DNA from: Chitinophaga sp. sic0106 | GTDB taxonomy: Bacteria; Bacteroidota; Bacteroidia; Chitinophagales; Chitinophagaceae | Assembly (NCBI RefSeq): GCF_019219075.1 | Contig: NZ_JAHUWJ010000009.1 | Span: forward strand, 186,001 to 250,000 | Reading direction: 5' to 3' | Length of the DNA stretch: 64,000 bases | In this document: positions 8,629-17,162 of the stretch, piece by piece | Layout: every line of letters begins with the position of its first letter | Numbering within the stretch: the first letter of the stretch is position 1 | Position numbers and translations under genes: made by a program | The notes under the pieces: model-generated | Database searches by the model: none | What the model saw: the letters and a program-made list of their open reading frames with translations, nothing else | What the model was told of the DNA's origin: nothing

Positions 8629-9072
8629 ATGGGAACAGTACGCAACATCCTGGAGGCCAAGGGTCACGCAGTTTACGCTATTCGTCCTGACAACACCGTG
8701 TACGAAGGAATTCAGATGCTGGTAGATCGTAATGTTGGGGCATTAACGGTTGTAGATGAAAATGATCATTGCCTTGGAATTTTCTCCGAACGCGACTACG
8801 CCCGACGCGTTATCCTCAAGGGACGGGCATCCAAAGACACGCTTATCAGCGAAATTATGACAGCAGATCCTTACACCGTTACAGTAGAAAGCTCTATTGA
8901 AGACTGTATGGTGAAAATGACGGACAAACATATCCGCCACCTGCCTGTCGTAAATGACCAAAATCAATTGATCGGAATTATTTCTATCGGCGATGTTGTG
9001 AAGTATATTATTAACGACCAAAAACATATCATCTCCAACCTGGAGCTGTATATCAATGGTTCGCACGGCTAA
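8629..9072 (+). CDS. CBS-domain protein
   Basis: The protein has 147 residues, almost entirely a pair of CBS motifs (about residues 10-65 and 75-135). Hallmarks are GALTVVDENDHCLGIFSERDYARR and HLPVVNDQNQLIGIISIGDVVK. Stand-alone CBS pairs bind adenosine nucleotides and act as energy sensors, or regulate partner enzymes. No catalytic domain or partner gene is adjacent, so the target is unknown. It is monocistronic and ends at the convergent terminator 9078-9113. Confidence 0.9.
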   Translation: MGTVRNILEAKGHAVYAIRPDNTVYEGIQMLVDRNVGALTVVDENDHCLGIFSERDYARRVILKGRASKDTLISEIMTADPYTVTVESSIEDCMVKMTDKHIRHLPVVNDQNQLIGIISIGDVVKYIINDQKHIISNLELYINGSHG

Positions 9073-9077
9073 ACGAA

Positions 9078-9113
9078 AAAGGGCCGGTTGCTCCACCGAA
9101 CAACCAGCCCTTT
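9078..9113. terminator. Terminator between converging genes
   Basis: Arms 9078-9090 and 9101-9113 pair over 13 positions with one mismatch, leaving A/T-rich ends on both sides. It separates the CBS gene and the outer-membrane receptor gene. Confidence 0.65.
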
Positions 9114-9132
9114 GAAACTGATTATGACGGAA

Positions 9133-11571
9133 TCAACCAGCGCGTTTCGCCTCTGCACTGGCACCAGTTTGACGGTCACGTGCGGCTTTAATGGTGTTAC
9201 TGCCGAATTTATAACTAAAGTAGATCCCTACTGTTCTGTATTGCCAGATGTTATAAATACTCATATCCAACGAACCATACTGCGCTCTTCCACGAAAATA
9301 CTGCACTGATAACAGGTTGTTTACATTCAACTTTACCGTTGCCTTTTTCTCCAGGAATGTTTTCTGGATACCAAGGTTGGCGTTGTATTGCGGATCCCCC
9401 TTGAATATACCAAAGATAAAAGGTGACTGATAGAAGCCGGTCAGCTCAATCTTGTAATCCTTCGGTAAGCTGAAAGACTGCGTAGTATTGGCACTGTAGC
9501 TATAATTCGTACGCGTTTCCAGCGGGCCACTGCCTACCTGCACCAGGTAACTGGCATAAGCCAGATTCACGTTGTTATCCATATGCCACCACTTGGTTAC
9601 ATCAACCGGCACTGTTACGTTCAGGTTCATGAAATCAGCATGGTCATAGTTTACATCGGTACTCGTTGTAATCTTCGTATCGTTATCCTGCGTCAGGAAC
9701 TCTTCAATGATATGATTGATCCTGCTCGCATTGAACGTAAAAATATATTTGTCTTTCAGCACATAGCTCAACTCCCCGGTGCTGGTGTACTGTGGCTTCA
9801 GGAAAGGGTTTCCCTGGCGGTAAGTATACCGGTCAAGATAGAAAATGAAAGGATTCAGCTGGCCGTATTCAGGGCGGTCAATCCTCCTGGTATAACTCAG
9901 ACTAAGTTTATTTTTATCATTGATCTTTTGTTCCACACTGATATTCGGGAAGAAGTTAAGGTAGTTATTCTCCACCGTGCTGTCCATCGTGTGGGAGTAA
10001 CCGTTAGAGCGGGTGTATTCCAGTCGCCCGCCCAGGTTGAAGCTGGTTTTGTTGATGCTTTTCTTGTAGCTCGCATACGCAGCATATACATCTTCCTTAT
10101 AATCAAATTCATCACTTTGTGAAAATGCTCTTACATACTTGCCACCCTGTAAGGAATCATATAACATGACATTATTGGTAGACACAAAGCTCACTTTGGC
10201 GCCCGTTTCGAGCTTACCTTGCTTACCCCATGGAAAAACCATATCCGTCTTCAGACTTTTGATAGTAATGTTAGTTTCAGCATTGTTCTGCACCCCGTTC
10301 ATGTTACGGTACTGGTGGGTATGATTGTCCAGCATACTATCATTGAGGATCATATGGCGCTGGTTGCGGAAGCTGGCGTAGTCGGCATCCACACTCACTT
10401 CTTTGCCCATGGTATCCAGCACACCTTTGTAGTTCAGGTTTACGGCAATGTTGTCAAAGTCATTGTCGTTTGTAGTATAGGAAGACAGAATGGAATCCGG
10501 TACCATACCTGGCTTAAACAGGTTGGTGGTACTCGGTATCCGGGAGGAGAAGGAGTTGTTATAACCGTTCACCAGTACTCCCACCGTATGTTTGTCGTTG
10601 AGGAAATAGTCCAGTCCTGCTTTATAGCTGCGGTCGTTGAATTTATTCTTTTGCTTGATATCCTGAGAGAGCATGGAAGTATCATTCACATCGCGGAAGG
10701 TGCGTCTGAAATCGCGCTGCACAAAGTTGCGGTACTCACCCAGGCTACCATTGCCATAGAGGTTGAATTTTTCCGTACGCCAGTTGAAGTTACCGCCACC
10801 ATTGATCTGTGGGTACCAGCCTTGCGTAAAGGTACCATTCACAGATCCATTGATGCCGGTCATTTTACCTTTTTTGGTTTTGATGTTGATGATACCACCG
10901 TTACCGGAAGCATCGTATTTGGCGGGAGGAGTAGTCATCAGTTCAATCTGCGCAATGTTTTCTGCGGGCGTGCTTTTGAGCAGGTTCGTGAGTTGTTCTC
11001 CGGAGAGATAGGTAAGCTTACCATCTACCATTACCTGCACGGACTTGCCTTGGAGAATTACGTTTTCGTTGTTATCCAGGTTCACGCCCGGCGCCTTACG
11101 CAGTAAGTCGAGGGCCGTATTACCGGCAGCGGTAGGGCTGCTTTCCACATTCAGGATGGTTTTACCGGGTTCTCTTTCTATATAAGGTTTCTGGGCAGTT
11201 ACATTAACGGTCTGTAAACTTTTGGTCAGTGGCTCCAGCGCAATGCTGTCGAAGCTGAATTTCTTATGGGATGCATCAATCAGGAAATTGGGAATAAAGC
11301 GGGTGCTGTAACCCATCTGTGATGCCTGGATGAAATATTCCCCTTCCGGGATATTGCTGAAGTGGCAGGTGCCATTTTCGGTAGATAATTCTCCTTTAAC
11401 GAGAGAGGAGTCTTGTGTTTTACGTAACAGAATACTGGCGAAAGGCAAGGGCTTTCCTGCTTTATCACTGATTTTTACCGAAACGGTACCGTTTACGGCG
11501 GCAGACTTTTGAGCATTGGCGGTTAACATTAGGTGCATTAGCATTCCCAACGCAATCATTAGTTTTCTCAT
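9133..11571 (-). CDS. Outer-membrane beta-barrel TonB-dependent receptor family protein
   Basis: The protein has 812 residues with a signal peptide (about 1-20, ending NAQ). A carboxypeptidase-regulatory-like Ig domain follows (about 25-115, VSVKISDKAGKPLPFASILL). Next is a plug-like domain with the LRKAPGVNLDNNENVILQ and YDASGNGGIINIKTKKG motifs. The rest is a long barrel rich in aromatic and Asn residues, of the outer membrane protein beta-barrel family (PF14905-like). Such proteins move substrates or peptides across the outer membrane, but the ligand is unknown. No SusD partner is present. The small secreted gene upstream reads in the same direction with a 60-base gap. Confidence 0.9.
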   Translation of the reverse strand: MRKLMIALGMLMHLMLTANAQKSAAVNGTVSVKISDKAGKPLPFASILLRKTQDSSLVKGELSTENGTCHFSNIPEGEYFIQASQMGYSTRFIPNFLIDASHKKFSFDSIALEPLTKSLQTVNVTAQKPYIEREPGKTILNVESSPTAAGNTALDLLRKAPGVNLDNNENVILQGKSVQVMVDGKLTYLSGEQLTNLLKSTPAENIAQIELMTTPPAKYDASGNGGIINIKTKKGKMTGINGSVNGTFTQGWYPQINGGGNFNWRTEKFNLYGNGSLGEYRNFVQRDFRRTFRDVNDTSMLSQDIKQKNKFNDRSYKAGLDYFLNDKHTVGVLVNGYNNSFSSRIPSTTNLFKPGMVPDSILSSYTTNDNDFDNIAVNLNYKGVLDTMGKEVSVDADYASFRNQRHMILNDSMLDNHTHQYRNMNGVQNNAETNITIKSLKTDMVFPWGKQGKLETGAKVSFVSTNNVMLYDSLQGGKYVRAFSQSDEFDYKEDVYAAYASYKKSINKTSFNLGGRLEYTRSNGYSHTMDSTVENNYLNFFPNISVEQKINDKNKLSLSYTRRIDRPEYGQLNPFIFYLDRYTYRQGNPFLKPQYTSTGELSYVLKDKYIFTFNASRINHIIEEFLTQDNDTKITTSTDVNYDHADFMNLNVTVPVDVTKWWHMDNNVNLAYASYLVQVGSGPLETRTNYSYSANTTQSFSLPKDYKIELTGFYQSPFIFGIFKGDPQYNANLGIQKTFLEKKATVKLNVNNLLSVQYFRGRAQYGSLDMSIYNIWQYRTVGIYFSYKFGSNTIKAARDRQTGASAEAKRAG

Positions 11572-11631
11572 ACTATCGAGGCGGTTATATATTTTTCTCC
11601 AAGCAAAATCTCAGGCTAAAAACCTTGTGGA

Positions 11632-11886
11632 CTATCTGATGTTAAAATTTGAAAAGCTACTCATCAACACTTTACAGGGTGATTCCTTGGTTTCCGTGTT
11701 TGAATTGCAATATTTTTTCTCTGGTTCCGGGTCAGTTGTTCCGGCAGGTTTGGTGATGTTGCCGGCAGAAAATAAGTAGAAAGGGAGTACATCGGGGGAT
11801 AATTCAGGCCCGTGGCTAGCCAGCATACTGCCCCCGCAGGCCACGGCCCCCGCTATTCCAATAAATAAAAAAGCAACTTTTTTCAT
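11632..11886 (-). CDS. Small secreted Cys-containing protein, function unknown
   Basis: The protein has 84 residues. Residues 1-22 look like a signal peptide (FLFIGIAGAVACGGSMLAS). The mature part is short and polar, with PAGTTDPEPEKKYC and a second Cys at about 71. It resembles the small exported peptides that are common and often unannotated in Bacteroidota. The start codon is contained in one arm of a 16-bp inverted repeat (11873-11928) and overlaps the stop of a nine-codon leader ORF. It lies 60 bases upstream of the TonB-dependent receptor gene in the same direction, so the two could be cotranscribed. Confidence 0.6.
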   Translation of the reverse strand: MKKVAFLFIGIAGAVACGGSMLASHGPELSPDVLPFYLFSAGNITKPAGTTDPEPEKKYCNSNTETKESPCKVLMSSFSNFNIR

Positions 11887-11928
11887 ACGGCTGTTTTTCT
11901 AAAGACGCCCATGTATGAAAAAAGTTGC
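11873..11928 (-). promoter_or_regulatory. Hairpin able to sequester a start codon, with leader ORF
   Basis: Arms 11873-11888 and 11913-11928 are perfectly complementary over 16 bases, separated by 24 bases. On the minus-strand transcript the 3' arm contains the ATG of the small secreted protein (11886-11884) and its first codons. In the loop and arm an ATG at 11912 opens a nine-codon ORF (MGVFRKTAV) whose TGA overlaps that ATG as ATGA. The geometry would suit translational control, but this is inferred from sequence alone. Confidence 0.5.
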
Positions 11929-11962
11929 ACCGCCTGTCAAAAATAATAATTTAGGGATAAGT

Positions 11963-13231
11963 TTATTTCTTCCACAAACGCTGGATCGTAGCAGGGGAGC
12001 GCTGTTCCAGCAGCACCGGGTGGCCGTTGCTCAGTTCTTCCACAAGGCTGTCCTGGTAGTAACGAACGGTCAGTAATTCCAGTCCTTCGTTGTAGTTGAT
12101 CTTGAAGTCGTTGTGTAATGTTTTGATTAGCAGCTCTATCTTCTCCGGGTTATTATCAACACAGCAGGAGAAGCTGATAGCGCCGTTCTGCATCAGGTTG
12201 ATCTTAATCTTCAGACCGTGGAAAATCTCGTAGATACCGCTGATTTTCTCTTCGGTGATGAAGGAGTAGTCTTTAGACGTTATATGTAGCAACACCTGAT
12301 TTTTCTTCAGCACAATGATCGGTGGCAGCTGCTTGATATCGGCTACTTCCTTGATCACGGTACCTGGCAGGTTTTTATCCAGGAAGCATTTTACATACAG
12401 TGGTATCTGTTTGTTCTGCAGTGGTTTAATGGTTTTAGGGTGGATGACCTGTGCACCATAAAAAGCCATTTCGATTACTTCACCGTAGGTAATCTCCGGG
12501 ATGTTTACCGTGTTGGGGAACAGCTTTGGATCGGCATTTTTCAGGCCTTCCACATCTTTCCAGATGGTCTGGCTTTCGGCATCCAGCATGTTGGCAAATA
12601 CGGCAGCGGAGTAATCACTGCCTTCGCGGCCGAGGGTTACGCTTTCGTTTTGGTCGGTACTACCAATGAATCCCTGGGAGATGACAATGCTGGTGTTGTT
12701 GAAGAGCGGCACTACTTTCTCGGTGACCTGGCGCTGGGTAAAGTCCCAATCGATGTTGGCATCGCGGAAGTTGTCGTCCGTACGAAATACATCCCGAACG
12801 TCCAGCCAGGTATTGCGGATACCTACACTGTTGAAATACGCGCTCACAATAGCGGTGCTCAGCAGCTCACCCAGGCTTACCAGCTGATCGTAATAATAAT
12901 CATATGTCCGCATTGGTTTTTCGCCCAGGGTCCATTCTGCCTCCGTGAAAAACTGTTGCAGTTGGGTGAACAATGGGTTTTCCCGGTTGCCCAGCAGGGC
13001 TTCCGCTACCACCATATGCTGCTGCTCTACGTTATACAGCAACTGGGCGGCGATTTCGCGCTTGCGCAGAAAGTAGTTCTGTGCTACCTTTTCCAGCTCA
13101 TTGGTGGTTTTGCCCATGGCCGATATTACAATCAGCAGTTTATCTTCCGGGAAAGACTGGATAATTTGACCTACCTGGCGGATGCGTTCAACACTTTCTA
13201 AACTTGCGCCTCCGAACTTAAAAACCTTCAT
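11963..13231 (-). CDS. lysC: Aspartate kinase
   Basis: The protein has 422 residues. The N-terminal amino-acid kinase domain starts with VFKFGGASL, the family KFGG motif, and has LGREGSDYSAA and the conserved ITYGEVIEMAFYGAQVIHPK block near residue 240. The C terminus (about 300-400) holds ACT-like regulatory segments. It phosphorylates aspartate, the first step toward lysine, threonine and methionine and, in Gram-negatives, diaminopimelate for murein. It is the monofunctional type with no homoserine dehydrogenase fusion. It is divergent from the FBPase gene. Confidence 0.92.
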   Translation of the reverse strand: MKVFKFGGASLESVERIRQVGQIIQSFPEDKLLIVISAMGKTTNELEKVAQNYFLRKREIAAQLLYNVEQQHMVVAEALLGNRENPLFTQLQQFFTEAEWTLGEKPMRTYDYYYDQLVSLGELLSTAIVSAYFNSVGIRNTWLDVRDVFRTDDNFRDANIDWDFTQRQVTEKVVPLFNNTSIVISQGFIGSTDQNESVTLGREGSDYSAAVFANMLDAESQTIWKDVEGLKNADPKLFPNTVNIPEITYGEVIEMAFYGAQVIHPKTIKPLQNKQIPLYVKCFLDKNLPGTVIKEVADIKQLPPIIVLKKNQVLLHITSKDYSFITEEKISGIYEIFHGLKIKINLMQNGAISFSCCVDNNPEKIELLIKTLHNDFKINYNEGLELLTVRYYQDSLVEELSNGHPVLLEQRSPATIQRLWKK

Positions 13232-13378
13232 ATGATATTTTGGAATCTATTAAACAAATAATTGGCAAAGTAAGTCAAGTTTAGAATTGTTTTAAAATCT
13301 GATTACAGAGAAATGACAGTTTCATTAAAATAAAATCCATTTGGCGTACTTTCGTTGACGAAACTTATAGTTAACGTT

Positions 13379-14392
13379 ATGAATCACAAGCAAAGAGTAA
13401 TGACACTGGATGAGTTCACCATCCAGGAGTTACGTAACTATCCGGGTGCTACTGGTCAGCTGTCTGGCCTTCTGCGGGATATTGGTCTCGCAGCAAAAAG
13501 AGTAAACGTGGAAGTTAACAAGGCCGGTATTGCCGATATCCTTGGCGAAGCCGGTACCACCAACGTTCAGGGTGAATCCGTTAAGAAGCTGGACGTGTTT
13601 GCAAATGATCAGTTCATTGCCTCCCTGCAATCCAGCATTTACTGCTGTGGACTTGCCTCTGAAGAAAATGAAAACTTCATTGCCTTCAACGATGAGCATT
13701 CCAAAAAGTCGAAATATGTGGTGTTGATCGATCCGCTGGATGGTTCCAGCAATATCGATGTGAACGTATCCATAGGAACTATCTTCTCCGTGTACCGCCG
13801 CTTGTCGGCAGAAGGAGAGGAGTGTAACCTGGAGGACTTCCTGCAGCCAGGTACCCAGCAGATTGCAGCCGGCTATATCATTTACGGTTCCTCTACCATG
13901 ATGGTATATGCTACCCGCAGAAGTGTACAGGGCTTTACGCTGGACCCTTCTATCGGTGAATTCTGCCTCTCTCACCCTAACCTGAAATGCCCGCCGGAAA
14001 GCGATATCTTCTCTGTAAACGTAGGCTACTACCATCTCTACGAGAAAAATATCCGCGACTCCATCGATCATTTCATGGCCCGCGATGAAAACGACCGCAT
14101 CTACCGCCACCGTTTCGTTGGCTGTATGGTGGCCGAAATCCATCGTACGCTGATCCAGGGTGGTATTTTCATGTACCCTGCTTTCGGTAAGTACAAATCA
14201 GGCAGATTGCGTTTATGCTATGAGTGTAACCCGATGTCCTTCCTGATGGAAAAGGCCGGAGGAATGTCGATGGCTAATGGCCGCCAGCGCCTGTTGGAGC
14301 TGAAACCGGCACAACTGCACCAGCGCGTACCTATCTTCATAGGTTCTAAGAATATGATGGAAACCTGGAAAGATATTGTGAATAAGAAATAA
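13379..14392 (+). CDS. fbp: Fructose-1,6-bisphosphatase, class I
   Basis: From the ATG at 13379 it encodes 338 residues, the normal class I length. A TTG eight codons upstream is a weaker start. The metal-binding loop VLIDPLDGSSN is at about residues 116-126, and the substrate region YPAFGKYKSGRLRLCYECNP is near the C terminus, matching class I enzymes. It hydrolyses fructose-1,6-bisphosphate to fructose-6-phosphate, the committed step of gluconeogenesis, in the cytosol. A double hairpin follows directly after the stop codon. Confidence 0.95.
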   Translation: MNHKQRVMTLDEFTIQELRNYPGATGQLSGLLRDIGLAAKRVNVEVNKAGIADILGEAGTTNVQGESVKKLDVFANDQFIASLQSSIYCCGLASEENENFIAFNDEHSKKSKYVVLIDPLDGSSNIDVNVSIGTIFSVYRRLSAEGEECNLEDFLQPGTQQIAAGYIIYGSSTMMVYATRRSVQGFTLDPSIGEFCLSHPNLKCPPESDIFSVNVGYYHLYEKNIRDSIDHFMARDENDRIYRHRFVGCMVAEIHRTLIQGGIFMYPAFGKYKSGRLRLCYECNPMSFLMEKAGGMSMANGRQRLLELKPAQLHQRVPIFIGSKNMMETWKDIVNKK

Positions 14393-14394
14393 TT

Positions 14395-14435
14395 TCAGCA
14401 TTAGCCCGCCGCCTCTGGCGGCGGGCTAATGCTGA
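14395..14435 (+). terminator. Perfect 19-bp hairpin after fbp
   Basis: Arms 14395-14413 and 14417-14435 are exactly complementary around TCT. It begins three bases after the fbp stop codon. Its last five bases (GCTGA) are also the first bases of the next hairpin. There is no T-run at its own end. Confidence 0.6.
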
Positions 14436-14471
14436 AGAGCCGGAGTGCCGAAGGCACTCCGGCTCTTCAGC
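14431..14471 (+). terminator. Second perfect 19-bp hairpin sharing GCTGA
   Basis: Arms 14431-14449 and 14453-14471 are exactly complementary around GAA. It shares 14431-14435 with the preceding hairpin. The GNAT gene starts 16 bases after it, so this pair separates fbp from the GNAT gene. Confidence 0.6.
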
Positions 14472-14486
14472 TTAAAAAAACTACTG

Positions 14487-15143
14487 ATGCCAACGCGTTT
14501 TTCCCTTTCCTTACTCCAAAAATGGGCACGGGGCTGGGCCATCTCCCGCGAAGTTCCTGCTCCCGTGGCCGGTCAGGGCGCATTACGCATTGATGTAAAT
14601 ATGCCCGACCAGGTAGCCCGCTATCTATTCCCGGAGGTATGTCCGGAAATAGCGGTGGTAGCCAACGCCATTACCCGGCCGCTGGTATTTATCAAGGTCT
14701 GCGCTGCCGTTGAGGCGGTGCGGCCACTGCTACCCGCACATTGGAAAATACTTGAACCAGGCTTTATGATGACCTGCCATTGGCACCGGGCACCGGTTGC
14801 CGCTCCTTTACCGGCCGGTTATACCCTGAGCTTCACCATCGTTCCCGGTGGCCTCCTGGCGGTTATTAAGTCGCCCGAAGGTGATACCGCCGGCAACGGC
14901 CGCCTGATACCCGTAAGCGATCAGCTGATATTCGACCGTATTATGGTGGACGATAACCACCGCCGCAAGGGCCTGGGCACCTGCATCATGACCGCCCTCG
15001 CCGAAAAAGGCTATCAGATGGGCATATCCAATGGCGTGCTCGTAGCCACTCCTATGGGCCGCTCCCTGTACGAATCCATGGGCTGGAAAGTGATACGGCC
15101 ATACACCAGTGCCGTCATCCCTATGGATGCAAACCTGCCGTGA
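14487..15143 (+). CDS. GNAT family N-acetyltransferase
   Basis: From the ATG at 14487 it encodes 218 residues; an upstream in-frame non-ATG start would fall inside the hairpin pair and is rejected. The acetyl-CoA-binding motif A is visible as IMVDDNHRRKGLGTCIMTAL (about residues 150-170), followed by the motif B-like LYESMGWK. The N-terminal half does not show a recognisable extra domain. The acceptor substrate is unknown. Confidence 0.85.
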   Translation: MPTRFSLSLLQKWARGWAISREVPAPVAGQGALRIDVNMPDQVARYLFPEVCPEIAVVANAITRPLVFIKVCAAVEAVRPLLPAHWKILEPGFMMTCHWHRAPVAAPLPAGYTLSFTIVPGGLLAVIKSPEGDTAGNGRLIPVSDQLIFDRIMVDDNHRRKGLGTCIMTALAEKGYQMGISNGVLVATPMGRSLYESMGWKVIRPYTSAVIPMDANLP

Positions 15144-15256
15144 ACGCTGGTTTTCAAACAATCTCATCCTATATCTCCCTAAAAATAAACTCTGGCACAA
15201 TTTTTTAGTCTCTATACATACACATTAATCATTTTTTATTATTAACCATTATTTTT

Positions 15257-15745
15257 ATGTTCGTTTTGAAAAGCCGCAGCATCTTTGCTTTACTGGTAGC
15301 CATCTTCACTGCATTTCAGGTAAGTGCATGCTCCCGGGCTACCACCCGTCATACTACTGACGCGGGCGGCACCCTGGAGGAGCAGATCCTTTTTTATACC
15401 AATAAATTCAGGGCTACCAAAGGCCTGAAGCCTTTACAACTCGATTCTTACTGCAGCCAGCAGGCAGAACGCCATAGTCGTGATATGGCCAACGGCAGCA
15501 CCGGCTTCGGACACGAAGGCTTCGAAGAACGAGTGGCCAACATCTCCAAAAAAATAGGAAGAGTAAATGCCGCCGCTGAAAATGTGGCCTATGGTACACT
15601 CGATGCAGAAGAAGTAGTGAATGGCTGGATTAAAAGTCCGGGCCACCGCCGCAATATGCTGGGCGACTATAACACCATCGGCATAGGCGCCGCCAAGGGC
15701 AATGGCCGCATCACCTTCTTTACACAGGTGTTTATTAAGAAATAG
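15257..15745 (+). CDS. CAP (SCP/PR1-like) domain lipoprotein
   Basis: The protein has 162 residues. Residues 1-25 form a lipoprotein signal with the lipobox VSAC (Cys25). The CAP domain spans about 40-160, with the typical segments YTNKFRATKGLKPLQLD, AENVAYG and GWIKSPGHRRNMLG. The metal-site histidines are in AERHSRDM and GHEGF. Bacterial CAP proteins are exported and poorly understood; some bind metals or lipids. It is a single gene ending at a terminator. Confidence 0.9.
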   Translation: MFVLKSRSIFALLVAIFTAFQVSACSRATTRHTTDAGGTLEEQILFYTNKFRATKGLKPLQLDSYCSQQAERHSRDMANGSTGFGHEGFEERVANISKKIGRVNAAAENVAYGTLDAEEVVNGWIKSPGHRRNMLGDYNTIGIGAAKGNGRITFFTQVFIKK

Positions 15746-15781
15746 TGTAGCGTTTAATTTCGGCTTACATCAAATAATAAG

Positions 15782-15805
15782 GGCAAGTCCACGCAAGGAC
15801 TTGCC
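15782..15805 (+). terminator. Terminator after the CAP gene
   Basis: The arms GGCAAGTCC (15782-15790) and GGACTTGCC (15797-15805) pair perfectly around six bases, followed by TTTATCTTTT. It lies 36 bases after the stop codon and 36 bases before the ABC ATPase start. Confidence 0.7.
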
Positions 15806-15840
15806 TTTATCTTTTGGCAATTAATGTCTAATTTGGCACC

Positions 15841-16605
15841 ATGGAAAAGAAAAAGATCATCGAGGTGAGCAACCTGGTGAAGAAGTACGGTGATTTTACC
15901 GCTGTGAAAGGCATCAGCTTCGAAGTGTATGAAGGGGAAATATTCGGCCTCCTGGGCCCTAACGGCGCTGGAAAATCTACCACGCTCGAAATCATAGAAA
16001 CCCTGCGGGATAAGACCAGCGGCTCCATCCAGGTAGATGGCTATGACCTGGACCAGCAACCCAACGAAATAAAAAAGATCATCGGCGTACAGCTCCAAAG
16101 CTCCGGCTACTACCCGAACCTGACCCTTACGGAACTGATTGAAATGTTCGGCGGACTCTATAACCAGGAAGTGAAGCCACTGGAACTGCTGGAGAAATTC
16201 AACCTCACCGATAAGGCTAAAAACAAGTATAAAGAACTCTCCGGTGGCCAGAAACAACGCTTTTCCATCGCCACCACACTGATCAACAAGCCCAGGATCA
16301 TCTTCCTCGATGAGCCTACCACCGGCCTTGACCCGCAGGCACGCCGCAGCCTCTGGGACCTCATTTTGCAGGTTAGAGCGCAAGGCACCACCGTCGTAAT
16401 CACCACCCATTACATGGATGAAGCCGAGTTCCTGTGCGATCGCTGCGCAATCGTAGACAGCGGAGAAATAATAGCACTGGCATCTCCCGACACCCTGATA
16501 GACCAGCTGGTATCACAAGGTTTTGAGCGTAAGAAAGAAGTGAAGAAAGCCAACCTCGAAGATGTGTTCATCCACCTCACCGGCAAAGAATTAAGAGAAG
16601 ACTAA
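15841..16605 (+). CDS. ABC transporter ATP-binding protein
   Basis: The protein has 254 residues. Walker A (LLGPNGAGKST, about 38-48), the signature LSGGQKQR (about 136-143), Walker B (IIFLDEPTTGLD) and the switch His (VVITTHYMDEAE) are all intact. The sequence is of the CcmA/DrrA class that pairs with ABC-2 type permeases. No permease gene is adjacent; the next gene is a DinB/YfiT-type protein 15 bases downstream. The transported substrate is therefore unknown, and the partner must be encoded elsewhere or the ATPase serves another role. Confidence 0.9.
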   Translation: MEKKKIIEVSNLVKKYGDFTAVKGISFEVYEGEIFGLLGPNGAGKSTTLEIIETLRDKTSGSIQVDGYDLDQQPNEIKKIIGVQLQSSGYYPNLTLTELIEMFGGLYNQEVKPLELLEKFNLTDKAKNKYKELSGGQKQRFSIATTLINKPRIIFLDEPTTGLDPQARRSLWDLILQVRAQGTTVVITTHYMDEAEFLCDRCAIVDSGEIIALASPDTLIDQLVSQGFERKKEVKKANLEDVFIHLTGKELRED

Positions 16606-16620
16606 CTAACACCGTATATA

Positions 16621-17151
16621 ATGGAAGCATTGAAATATCCAATCGGCCGTTTCCAGGCGAAGGCCGACTATACCCCAGAAGAATTGCAACGCTTTATCAA
16701 TGATATCAGGTATCTGCCGTCGTTGCTTGAAATTACTGTGCAAACACTCGATCAGGCACAACTGGATACGCCATACCGCCCGGAAGGATGGACGGTTACC
16801 CAGCTGGTACACCACGTGGCAGATTCTCACCTCAACGCCTATATGCGGTTTAAACTCGCACTCACAGAAGATAACCCTACCATTAAGCCGTACGATGAGG
16901 CAGCATGGGCGGAACTGGAAGACGTGAAAACCACGCCGATCAACATTTCCCTTACATTGTTGCATGCACTGCATACCCGCTGGACTGCTTTGCTGAAAAG
17001 CATAGAAGGAGAGCAGTGGGAGCGTACCGTGTTTCATCCGGAAAGCAAAAAAGAAATAAACCTGAAAACACTCGCCGCTACCTATTCCTGGCACGGACTG
17101 CACCATCTGGCGCACGTAACAGGGTTGAAAGAGCGTATGAACTGGGATTAA
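16621..17151 (+). CDS. YfiT/DinB-family protein, probable bacillithiol transferase
   Basis: The protein has 176 residues, the usual YfiT length. The fold's three metal-binding histidines are visible in LVHHVADSH (about residues 63-71) and WHGLHHLAH (about 158-166). Relatives are bacillithiol S-transferases that conjugate the thiol to electrophiles. A bacillithiol pathway gene (bshB1) occurs at 33086-33814, which supports this role. It is 15 bases after the ABC ATPase and 11 bases before the Nudix gene, so the three are likely one operon. Confidence 0.85.
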   Translation: MEALKYPIGRFQAKADYTPEELQRFINDIRYLPSLLEITVQTLDQAQLDTPYRPEGWTVTQLVHHVADSHLNAYMRFKLALTEDNPTIKPYDEAAWAELEDVKTTPINISLTLLHALHTRWTALLKSIEGEQWERTVFHPESKKEINLKTLAATYSWHGLHHLAHVTGLKERMNWD

Positions 17152-17162
17152 AAGGAGAGATC

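Noticed and set aside
9583..10122. Plus-strand frames of up to 295 codons (for example 10219-11106) across the receptor gene
   Set aside because: They are on the opposite strand of a clear TonB-dependent receptor, with no family resemblance and no start or promoter context.
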